Shown here piece by piece: positions 1-7,027 of a stretch of 35,160 nt of DNA; within the stretch, counting starts at the first letter, position 1; each line of letters opens with the position of its first letter. Below the pieces are notes generated by a model. The model saw only the letters and a program-made list of their open reading frames with translations. It had not been told where the DNA came from and did not search any database. Origin of the DNA: Bradyrhizobium campsiandrae (GTDB taxonomy: Bacteria > Pseudomonadota > Alphaproteobacteria > Rhizobiales > Xanthobacteraceae). The stretch lies in the NCBI RefSeq assembly GCF_014529705.1, contig NZ_JAANIH010000084.1:1-35160 (forward strand). Reading direction: 5' to 3'. The position numbers and the translations under genes are program-made.

Positions 1-163
1 GTTGTCCCTCCACACGCAACTTCAACGATTTCCAACGCGTGGATCAACAGATTGCAATCCGTCGCGCCAACGCTTTGCAATCCGTCCCTCCAAATCTTTG
101 CGAATGGGACGTAGACGTCGCTTACGGATTAACTTCCATTTCAGAATCTGCATTCGCTCCCCC

Positions 164-694
164 TCATGCGATCTCTAGCGGACGGCTCTTTTGCGATAAT
201 CTTCGATCATGGCGCTGGACGTGCGGATAGCAAAGGGGGGCCGCGCCGCCTGGTCGCGCGTAGGCGCTTCGTCCGCCACAAGCTCTGCCGTTTCGCATCG
301 TATCATCAGGACAGGCGCAAGGTCGGCCCGTTGCATGATATTGGTCGCGGCTTGCCTTGATGAGCAGGGCGGCAATGGCTGCGGCCGTCAGTACAGCTTC
401 GACCTTACGCTCGGTATTGGGCTGGGGCGTTGGATTTGCGGCGCTCGATCTCGGCGGCACGGACGGCGATGGCGCCACGGAAGTTGACGACGCCGGTACT
501 GGGCTCGGAGGAGCCGGCGTTGCGGTTGGGCTTGCGACTAACGGCCAAGGCTTCGATGCGACCGGCGCGACAGTGGCCGCCGGTGCTTGCACCGTCACAT
601 TGGACGGTCGCCCCGGTCCGGCATCCTGCCGTCCCAGCGCATAGGCTCCGAGGGCCGTCAGCCCCATAAGGAGGGCTACAGTACCTCCTCGCAT
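164..694 (-). CDS. Cys-rich conserved hypothetical envelope protein, C-terminus shifted by one base
   Basis: The protein has 176 residues. A hydrophobic N-terminal segment (about 5-20) suggests a membrane anchor or signal. A long Ala/Pro/Ser/Thr-rich linker (about 35-95), a second hydrophobic helix (about 100-113) and a Cys-rich tail containing RPCACPDDTMRNGRACGG follow. I recall this tail from small proteins common in Hyphomicrobiales; its function is unknown to me. After PLCYP the reading frame changes. The neighbouring frame continues as SSAMIEDYRKRAVR and stops at 175, which looks like the natural end, so one extra base near 217-218 (a GG pair) probably shifted the last ~20 residues. This is a real mutation or a sequencing error. 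The start has only a weak ribosome site. It lies 38 bases downstream of the lipoprotein gene on the same strand and may be co-transcribed. Confidence 0.6.
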   Translation of the reverse strand: MRGGTVALLMGLTALGAYALGRQDAGPGRPSNVTVQAPAATVAPVASKPWPLVASPTATPAPPSPVPASSTSVAPSPSVPPRSSAANPTPQPNTERKVEAVLTAAAIAALLIKASRDQYHATGRPCACPDDTMRNGRACGGRSAYARPGGAAPLCYPHVQRHDRRLSQKSRPLEIA

Positions 695-732
695 AGCTGC
701 ACCGTTTTCCTAGGGCGTTATCGCCATCACTG

Positions 733-1473
733 TTAGGCTCCTGCCGGACCTTGCGCGATATCGATCACGTGTCGATCGGCGCCGACCGTGATGACGATGG
801 TGTAGGTCTTTTGACCTCCGCCCTCGCTGGCAACGGGGGGCGCCAGATGCAACTGGCCGCCACACCATTCGCCCGGCATGAGCGTATTGTCCTTGATGAC
901 AGACTGCTCGAGGACGGCCATGTTGCGCTGCCCTGTCTCCACGGTGGCCGCGATCATGGCGTCATTCTGCGCGGCCGCATTACCTTGGGCGATCGCCGCC
1001 GCCGTCGGGCTGTAGAAGGTCCCCGTGCGGCCGCCCGCGGTCGTGTAGTGGCCATAACCGGCTTGGGAAGCGCTGTAGGCATTTCCCGCGGCGGCGAGCC
1101 CCGTGAAGATCGCGGCGGCGACCTGTCGGTTCTTCTCCTCTTGGACAAGCATCTCATATGTCACGACCTGCATGCCGTAGTCGGAGCCGGCGACATGCTG
1201 TGTCGCTTCGACTTGTGCAACGCGAAAATCGATCGGGCCCTTGCCGAGATTATTGATCGCGACGACGAAGACGGGCCGTCCGTTGGCACGGACCTGCCGC
1301 GAAGCCGGACGCACAAGGACGAGCGAGCTCTTCTGACGCGAGACCAAAGCCGGCTGCCCGTCGCGCATCAGCGCCTGTTGTTGTGGATTGGACGCCCGAA
1401 ACTGAACCGTCTCGGCATTGGTTAAGCAGCCGCCCAACGCGGCGCATAGCGCCACGACCCCCCATTTACGCAT
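733..1473 (-). CDS. putative lipoprotein of unknown function
   Basis: The protein has 246 residues. The start at 1473 is chosen because GAGGAG precedes that ATG at good spacing and because it begins a type II signal peptide. Lys/Arg-containing MRKWG is followed by a short hydrophobic run and an LGGC lipobox (residues 13-16), so Cys16 should be lipidated after export. An upstream in-frame ATG would add 12 residues ahead of the signal and is unlikely. The mature part has a beta-rich segment (about 50-110) and an Ala/Gly/Tyr-rich middle (about 120-185) that may be a hydrophobic hairpin. A further beta-rich domain contains a WCGG motif. I do not recognise a named domain. It is probably anchored in the outer or inner membrane facing the periplasm. 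Confidence 0.72.
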   Translation of the reverse strand: MRKWGVVALCAALGGCLTNAETVQFRASNPQQQALMRDGQPALVSRQKSSLVLVRPASRQVRANGRPVFVVAINNLGKGPIDFRVAQVEATQHVAGSDYGMQVVTYEMLVQEEKNRQVAAAIFTGLAAAGNAYSASQAGYGHYTTAGGRTGTFYSPTAAAIAQGNAAAQNDAMIAATVETGQRNMAVLEQSVIKDNTLMPGEWCGGQLHLAPPVASEGGGQKTYTIVITVGADRHVIDIAQGPAGA

Positions 1474-1645
1474 GATAGACTCCTCAGACCCGCGGAGACT
1501 CAAGCGCAACCATAGGGAGAGATCAACAAAGGGAGAGAATTTACATCCCTAGACCTTAGTCGTGTGCACACGAATGAGTTCCGTGTTGGGATCCGAGCGG
1601 CATCGAGCAAGACTGCCGTCGTGCGATGAGCATTATTTTGGGAGA

Positions 1646-1867
1646 ATGGATTTGAAGACGGTTATTGTTCTTGCGATTGCGCTGCTCACGTCGACTGGTT
1701 TTGCCGCAGCGCGAGGTGGTAGCCATTTTGGCGGCCGAGTGCCGTATGGTGGAGGCCATCATACCTCCAGCCACGGCGGGACTTACATCGGCGGCTCGGG
1801 CCCATCTCATAAAGGCGGATCCTACCGAAATCCAAGCACCGGAAACCTATACGGCACGCATAGGTAG
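1646..1867 (+). CDS. small secreted Gly/His-rich protein
   Basis: The protein has 73 residues. The start at 1646 has GGGAGA just upstream and opens a clear Sec signal peptide: MDLK, then a hydrophobic core, then an Ala-Ala-Arg region near residue 20-23. The mature ~50 residues are rich in Gly, His, Ser and Tyr, with repeated GG-containing turns (GGSHFGG, YGGGHH, SHGGTYIGG, HKGGSYRN) and an ending of the NPSTGNLYGTHR type. Such short low-complexity exported proteins are common in Hyphomicrobiales and their role is not known. The His clusters could bind metal, but that is only a guess. It is monocistronic and divergent from the lipoprotein gene. Confidence 0.55.
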   Translation: MDLKTVIVLAIALLTSTGFAAARGGSHFGGRVPYGGGHHTSSHGGTYIGGSGPSHKGGSYRNPSTGNLYGTHR

Positions 1868-1999
1868 GCGCGTCCACTGTTCGATAGGCGGCTGAGCTGA
1901 AGCCCGCAAGCTTTGGGCTCGCTGGGTGGCGGGCGTATCCCAAAAATTCGCTCAACAAGTTGCTACGTGCGTGCTCGACTGAGGTCCCCTCCTCCGACC

Positions 2000-2830
2000 T
2001 CAGGCATTGCTCAAGACGTGCTCGAGCTGCGCGACAAGCTTCGCCCTGTTCTCAGCAGGAAGTTTGTCCAGATTGATCTGCTTCCAGCGTACCGCCGGCA
2101 GCTCCGCCGCGCCAGGGACGCCGAGCAGGCCCCAATCCGGCTCACCGCGCTTGAACCCCTTGAGGAAATCCTTGTGAGCTTGCGGCATTTTTCCCGCGAC
2201 CTCGGCGATCAGCCTCTCTCGGGTTTCGAGCAATTCGTTCAGGGTTACTTCATCTGCGGTCATGCCCTCGAAGCCGTGCGTGAATTCTTGCTGGATGTTC
2301 CTTGCGACGAGGAACCACGACCTCGGAAATCGGCCTGTTATGGCTGATGAGGTAGACGATGAACGCCTTGCGGAGATCGTCTGTGATGCCTTCGTTGGCG
2401 AGGCAGATCGCGGACATCGAAGAGGTCACGCGGATGCTGCCGGTCTAGGGCTGCGACGAGCTTGCCGGCGTATAGATCGGCGAACGAAGCGACTTTCATC
2501 TGTGCGAGCCGAACGTGTCTTCGACGCTCGGCGACACGTCGCGCAACTCTGGCTCGAAGACGCTGCCTTTGATCACCGGCGTGACCTCGATCTTGACCTG
2601 CGCATCACCTTTCTGGACGGTCAGCTTGGTGACGATCTTTTCACGAGCGTTGACGACTTCCGTCACCCGTGCGCCGCGCCATGCGCTTCATCGCCGCATC
2701 GATCGCGGTAAGAGATTCGGGACGCGGAGCCACCGGCAGATAGGTCAGGTCGATATCGACCGATATCCGAATCTCGGAAGCGTCTGTTCGGGCGGCCGGT
2801 ACGACGACTTGGCTTCGAACTTCTCGACCT
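2000..2830 (-). pseudogene. decayed AbiEii-family nucleotidyltransferase toxin gene
   Basis: AbiEii/AbiGii toxins are nucleotidyltransferases of type IV toxin-antitoxin systems. Reading the minus strand from 2830 down, family segments appear in different frames. The active-site neighbourhood is VDIDLTYLPVAPRPESL (near 2760-2710). A middle block contains DLYAGKLVAALDRQHPRDLF (near 2478-2418). After a one-base shift it continues as LLANEGITDDLRKAF. The intact C-terminal 87 residues (2263-2000) include FKRGEPDWGLLG and LPAVRWKQINL. At least two frameshifts and in-frame stops break it. The N-terminal part that should hold the KGGTAL-like motif is missing because the gene ends abruptly at about 2830, where hisS-derived sequence begins on the other strand. 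No AbiEi antitoxin is present. The gene is dead. Confidence 0.75.
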
Positions 2831-2832
2831 AG

Positions 2833-3198
2833 AAGTTTCCGGGCGTCGGGATCTCGATCGGCATGAGCCGTCTGGTCACCCGGCTAATCGAAGCTGGCAT
2901 TCTTCCAAAGACTGGCGCCTTCAGCCGGCATTTGCTGGTGACGCGGAGCGACGATTCGTCCGAGCAATACAGGCTCGGGATCGTCGACCAGCTGAGGAGC
3001 GCCGGAGTTCCGACCGAAGCTTTCTTCGAGCGCAGCGATCTCGGCACCCAGCTCAAATATGCGGACAAGAAGGGCTTCGGTTTCGCCGTGATTTTGAAGC
3101 CAGGAAGCACGCGGACCATCGAGCTCAGGGACCTGACGCTGCGGCAACAGCATCCGGTCTCCGAAGCCGAACTGCTCGCGCGGCTCGTGGCTGCTTGA
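2833..3198 (+). pseudogene. hisS: 3' fragment of a histidyl-tRNA synthetase gene
   Basis: The open frame reads FPGVGISIGMSRLVTRL at its beginning, which matches class II motif 3 of histidyl-tRNA synthetase, followed by a linker and a Rossmann-like anticodon-binding domain. In that domain GTQLKYADKKGFGFAVI corresponds to the family segment GNQLKYADRR...AVI, followed by IELRDLTL. It ends normally at a TGA at 3196-3198. The first two thirds of the enzyme (motifs 1 and 2) are absent: family homology stops at about 2833, exactly where AbiEii remains begin. It cannot be a working synthetase. An ATG at 2863 could allow a 111-residue product, but no convincing ribosome site is seen. It sits eight bases upstream of tRNA-His, which is notable because it is the cognate enzyme. 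Confidence 0.7.
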
Positions 3199-3205
3199 GG
3201 GTTGT

Positions 3206-3283
3206 GGCGGGTGTAGCTCAGTTGGTTAGAGCGCTGGACTGTGATTCCGGAGGCCGCGGATTCGAGCCCCGTCACTCGCCCCA
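3206..3283 (+). tRNA. tRNA-His (anticodon GTG)
   Basis: A complete cloverleaf can be drawn. The acceptor stem is GCGGGTG (3207-3213) with CACTCGC (3273-3279). The D arm contains AGCTCAGTTGGTTAGAGC. The anticodon stem is 3234-3238 with 3246-3250 around loop CTGTGAT, with anticodon GTG at 3241-3243. The T loop is TTCGAGC. The base before the acceptor is G (3206) and position 73 is C (3280), giving the G-1:C73 identity pair of ordinary bacterial tRNA-His. CCA is encoded at 3281-3283. It follows the hisS fragment and is followed by a strong hairpin. Its 3' half is a plausible integration site for the island to the right. Confidence 0.95.
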
Positions 3284-3313
3284 CAATATACGACGGTCCA
3301 CGACCCGTGGATC

Positions 3314-3348
3314 GGGATGCTCGGGTGCGTCCGTCACCCGGGCATCCC
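3314..3348 (+). terminator. strong hairpin after tRNA-His, probable terminator
   Basis: GGGATGCTCGGGTG pairs with CACCCGGGCATCCC over 14 bp (one G-T pair) around the 7-base loop CGTCCGT. It lies 30 bases after the tRNA CCA end. The following bases are TCCCCC, not a T run, so termination efficiency is uncertain; it may instead protect the tRNA 3' trailer. The stretch from here to 3597 shows no convincing gene. Confidence 0.5.
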
Positions 3349-3597
3349 TCCCCCGAAGGACGCGCCCGCCGTCGGCACCGGAGGACCCACCCCGACGACG
3401 GCAACCCTCGACGCTACCAAGATAAATCCGGGGAAAACGGCGAAAAGGCGCGGCTGCGCGAGTTAGCTTCCCGCTGCGGTTTGCGTTGCGACCGGCCTTC
3501 CTCGCACGATGACGTCGGGCACCGAACATGCAGGAGAGGTCAGCCGTGCGAACGCACAAGATAGTGCAGACGTCCCCGGATCGGGTGCGCTCCCCTT

Positions 3598-3843
3598 GTG
3601 CTTACCGCCAGTTTGGACCCGATCCGCGCTCATTGGGAGAGGGAGATGGTCCAGGGCTATCTCGACGACCGGAATGCCGACAATCCCGAGCCTTCCGGCA
3701 ACAGGAGCCGGTCGTATAGCCACGGCTTTTGGAATGGCCGCGACGATCTCGCGCATTCTCCCCGTGCCTCCGGCTCCGCGCTTCTCCAACTCGGCGAAAA
3801 GGCGATCGACGACGATATCGCGGAGTCCCGCGCTCCGTGCTGA
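3598..3843 (+). CDS. small hypothetical protein (YSHGFWNGRDD-type)
   Basis: The protein has 81 residues from a GTG at 3598. An alternative ATG at 3646 has a much better ribosome site (GGGAGA plus GGGAG directly upstream) and would give 65 residues starting MVQGYLDD. The protein-like part is YSHGFWNGRDDLAHSPRAS followed by an amphipathic helix ending in DDDIAES. I recall similar F/W-x-x-GRDD small proteins in rhizobial genomes, function unknown. The composition is polar and acidic with no signal or membrane segment. The opposite strand is also open but has an implausible Arg-rich composition. From 3844 to 4076 I see no gene. Confidence 0.4.
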   Translation: MLTASLDPIRAHWEREMVQGYLDDRNADNPEPSGNRSRSYSHGFWNGRDDLAHSPRASGSALLQLGEKAIDDDIAESRAPC

Positions 3844-4076
3844 GGGTTCCGGCCGCGGTCTCGTCGCGGATTCGCGATCCCCACCCCGAAGGCGGTCCGC
3901 GCGAAAAGCGTCTCGTGCGCGGCGCTGCGACAGATGTTCTTCGTGACGGGAGGATGACGTTCGCCGTCGATGGATATCCAAGGCCCGTCGCGATTCTTGA
4001 TGCGCGAAGATCCCGGCCTGTTCTACGCTGGGCTGAAGGCCGGCGCATCTGCACCGCCGCAGGAGGATTGCCGCTC

Positions 4077-6167
4077 ATGGTATTGCGCAAGCTCGCGACC
4101 GCGACCTTGGCCGCCGGTCTGTATTTGGCGAACGCCGCGGCGGCGGAGACGGTCTCGCAAGACCCGGGGCGGTCGCCGGAGTCGGCGGGGATCGCCGAGA
4201 AGGCGCGCCTCGCTTCGTCCTGGAGATCTCTCGATCTCACCTCTCGGACGCTTACGGCTGGCCCCGTCCCGGCTGCGTGGGACGCGGGTTTGTTTCTCGA
4301 CGTCGGGACGCTCGAAACGTCGCTCGGCCAGATCGTCGGTTTGAAACTACGACGGTCCGGCCAAGGGCTGCTTGCCGGCACGTCGGTGACCGTCGAAGGC
4401 ATGCGTCTCAAGCCGGACGCCGGCTCTCTGGAGGCGGAGCTCGATCTCGCCGCGGAGAAGGCCGGTTTCTCGCTGCCCTTGAAGGTCGCGGCGAACGTCA
4501 CGTTTCAGGGCGTTTCGAAGGGCAGCGACGGTACGTCCTCTCTCGTCACCCTCCGCATCGAGCCGACCGGCATATCGCCGCATTCCGACGGATCGCTGCT
4601 GGATATCGCCAAGCGCAGCTTCCTTACTGCGGTGATCCCCGACCTGCTCGTCCTGTTCGCGGACCCACACCTTTTCGAAGCCCGCATTCCGTTGCCCGAC
4701 CACGTCGAGGTACCGCTCGGTCTGGAGAAGACGCAGACGATTCCGGTCAACGGCGGAAGCGGCTCGGTCACGATACAGACGAGCATGGCCAAGGGTTCGG
4801 TGGCCCAGGACATCTCGTACGGCGGAGTGGTCTTCGGGCGGAAGGGCGTATGGCTTCTCGGCCGGCTCGCCGAAGGAGCGGCATCGGATCGCGTCGCGGA
4901 CGAACCTCCCGCGAGCTTGGCCGAATTGAGAAGCCGGGTGGAAGCGTTGCGGGCTTCGGTGACCGCCGAGCTCGATCGGTCGAAGACGCCGTCCGGTGCC
5001 GGCGTTCACGTCGGCAAGTCCGCGCTGTTGGCGTTGACGGACAAGATCCGGAAGCTCGATCCGTCGCTTCGCCGCGTCACGTTCAAGACGGTAGGCAAGA
5101 ACGGCAATCTGGCCGGCAAGCGCCAGGACCTGGGAATCCTCGGAAATCTCGGCATTCAGGCTTCCCTCTTGGATGCAGGCGCCGGTTCGGGCGGCGTCGG
5201 GATCGAGTTCGGTCAGGCCACATGGAGCCAGAAGTCCTTGATGCTCCCCTTGGATGCGACCCTCGACGCCGAAGCCAAGATCCAGTTGAACGTCGACATG
5301 ATCGCCAGCGGCGTGGTCCGCACGTCGGTCGGTCTCGTCGGGCATGGAAGCGGAAGCATGACGGCGATCGCACAGCCGGTCGTCACGGGCTCGGGAGATC
5401 GAAAGGTGGCGGCGATCGAATTTCCCGGCTCGTGCTCCGCGCTGCAGGCGGACGTGAAGACCGACGGCGTGCTGAAGGGCGACCTCGGTTGGATGAAGGT
5501 ACCCTCGATCGGTGGCCGGATCTCCTCGTCGTTGGGCCCGATCCCACCGGTGCTCGTTCTTGATGGCCGGCCTCATCTCGTCCGCGTCGCCGCCAAGAAC
5601 TTCGGCGATTGGTCGGTCGAGGCCCCTCATTCCGCGTTGGCAGTCGCTTTCGCGCCGGAAGCCTTCGCGGCGAGCGACGACGGTATCGATCTGGTGGTTC
5701 GCCTTCGTGTCGCTCCCGTCGTCGCCGACGGCCCCCGACCCGACGCCGACGAAGCTTTGGATCGAGCCGCGCGGACAGAAACGGAGCAGGTCTCGGCCGC
5801 CACGAAGGACGCGCTCGCCCAACTCGCGCCTGCGCCGTGTCCGGCGTCGTCCGGATTCGCCTTGCTTCTGGGCGACCTTGTGTTCGGATCGAACAACGAG
5901 ATCGTGCGCCTTCTCGTACTGTTGGGGAAGCTTCCGAAGGAAGCCTGGGAGACGGTCGAGCATCTGGGTCACGAGGTTTCGATCGACAAGGTGAAGGGCT
6001 GGATCGACGATCCGCAGGGTTCGCTCAAGCGAGGCGAGTTCGGCAAGCTCGCGGACCATGTCGGACACGAGCTTTCGGTCGACAAGGGCAAGGAGTGGAT
6101 CCAGCATCCGGCCGATGCGGCACGTCGGGGCGCCGTCGGACGGGTCATCAGAGGGAAACTGCCGTAA
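4077..6167 (+). CDS. large exported protein of unknown function with C-terminal tandem repeat
   Basis: The protein has 696 residues. The start at 4077 is preceded by a perfect AGGAGG (4061-4066), and the new N-terminus MVLRKLATATLAAGLYLANA is a classical Sec signal peptide with cleavage expected after Ala-Ala-Ala before Glu-Thr. The frame is open further upstream, but that extension is Arg-rich and unlike protein. The mature part alternates beta-rich segments with Ala/Leu helices; the stretch at about 60-330 has the regular amphipathic strands expected of a periplasmic beta structure. Near the C-terminus a unit of about 30 residues occurs twice: LGHEVSIDKVKGWIDDP and VGHELSVDKGKEWIQHP. No named domain is recognised. 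The gene for a four-helix membrane protein follows after 47 bases, so the two probably form one envelope unit. Confidence 0.72.
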   Translation: MVLRKLATATLAAGLYLANAAAAETVSQDPGRSPESAGIAEKARLASSWRSLDLTSRTLTAGPVPAAWDAGLFLDVGTLETSLGQIVGLKLRRSGQGLLAGTSVTVEGMRLKPDAGSLEAELDLAAEKAGFSLPLKVAANVTFQGVSKGSDGTSSLVTLRIEPTGISPHSDGSLLDIAKRSFLTAVIPDLLVLFADPHLFEARIPLPDHVEVPLGLEKTQTIPVNGGSGSVTIQTSMAKGSVAQDISYGGVVFGRKGVWLLGRLAEGAASDRVADEPPASLAELRSRVEALRASVTAELDRSKTPSGAGVHVGKSALLALTDKIRKLDPSLRRVTFKTVGKNGNLAGKRQDLGILGNLGIQASLLDAGAGSGGVGIEFGQATWSQKSLMLPLDATLDAEAKIQLNVDMIASGVVRTSVGLVGHGSGSMTAIAQPVVTGSGDRKVAAIEFPGSCSALQADVKTDGVLKGDLGWMKVPSIGGRISSSLGPIPPVLVLDGRPHLVRVAAKNFGDWSVEAPHSALAVAFAPEAFAASDDGIDLVVRLRVAPVVADGPRPDADEALDRAARTETEQVSAATKDALAQLAPAPCPASSGFALLLGDLVFGSNNEIVRLLVLLGKLPKEAWETVEHLGHEVSIDKVKGWIDDPQGSLKRGEFGKLADHVGHELSVDKGKEWIQHPADAARRGAVGRVIRGKLP

Positions 6168-6214
6168 CGGCCAATTCCTCAAAACCATGAATTCCGGACA
6201 CTCGGAGGTCGAGC

Positions 6215-6895
6215 TTGAACGAAGGGCATCTTACGAAGCTGTGGAGCTGGTTCTCTGTCGCGGCGGTGCTGTTCCTGGCGGCGACGGTCGTAACGCTGCA
6301 GGGAGGCACCGAATTCGTCGGCCGTCTTTTCGGAGAGAAGGCCGGAGCGCCGGTCGAGAATCCCGCCGGCGTCGCTTATTTCGGGGTGATCATCGGTGGA
6401 GGTTTGCTGTTGCTGGCTTCGCTTCCGTTTCTGCTCCATGTCCGGCGGCACGGCAACGTCTGGCATTCCAGGATCCCGTTGGTGTGGCTTGAGGGTCTCG
6501 AGACCGCTGCATGGGAAGGGAAGCTGTACCAGTTCTGCGTGCTCCTCGTGCTCGTGGTCGCGCCGGTCGCAGGCGTCGTCAGTTGCATGACGATCGCGGA
6601 GCGCGGCGACATCTGCGAACAGGACAAGAAGCACTTCTATGGCGGCGCCGACACGACGCTGCTGTGGGCACCGGCCGCGGTTGAGGGTCAGCAGATGCGG
6701 CTCCGGAAGGCCGGATCTGGACAGGAGGACTGCACGAAGGGCGTCGAGATATTCCCCCGCTCGTGGACCCCCCTCTTCTTCTACGTGGTCCCTCTGCTGG
6801 GCCTCGCCTTGACGGCGTGGGCCGTCGTTCTCCTTTGCGTACCGCGCGGCCCGGGGTGGTATGTTCGGAAAGCGACCGTGGCGGCGACCTCCTGA
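6215..6895 (+). CDS. four-helix inner-membrane protein of unknown function
   Basis: The protein has 226 residues. It starts with TTG at 6215; GGAGG lies at 6204-6208 with good spacing, and no other start fits as well. Membrane segments are predicted by eye at about 9-28, 54-76, 104-125 and 186-209. The loop between the third and fourth (about 126-185) is long, polar and carries two Cys (134 and 173) that could form a disulphide on the periplasmic side. A short Arg/Lys tail follows the last helix. It is the second gene of a pair with the exported 696-residue protein upstream, and converges on hipA downstream. The partner suggests joint action at the envelope, but no function can be assigned. 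Confidence 0.7.
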   Translation: MNEGHLTKLWSWFSVAAVLFLAATVVTLQGGTEFVGRLFGEKAGAPVENPAGVAYFGVIIGGGLLLLASLPFLLHVRRHGNVWHSRIPLVWLEGLETAAWEGKLYQFCVLLVLVVAPVAGVVSCMTIAERGDICEQDKKHFYGGADTTLLWAPAAVEGQQMRLRKAGSGQEDCTKGVEIFPRSWTPLFFYVVPLLGLALTAWAVVLLCVPRGPGWYVRKATVAATS

Positions 6896-7027
6896 AGCTC
6901 GTACTCCGGGTTTCCCGGCGCTCACTCGGGACTGCGAACGTACGGAAATATGAGGAACGTTCGGCCCGGCGTACCGCAGCGCGACGGCCGACGGCATGAA
7001 TGCGCGAAACCGCTCCTACGGAAGCGC

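Noticed and set aside
46..92. Repeated TTGCAATCCGTC near the left edge
   Set aside because: Two short copies only, with no further structure; probably chance or a local duplication.
3260..3283. Second copy of the tRNA-His 3' end as attR
   Set aside because: I looked through the right part of the window for the CACTCGCCCCA-type end and did not find it.
3729..4076. Upstream extension of the 696-residue exported protein
   Set aside because: The added 116 residues are Arg/Pro-rich and lack a ribosome site, while AGGAGG and a signal peptide mark the start at 4077.
4347..6188. Long minus-strand frame opposite the exported protein gene
   Set aside because: It is an open antisense frame caused by high GC, with Arg/His/Asp-rich composition and no start signals.
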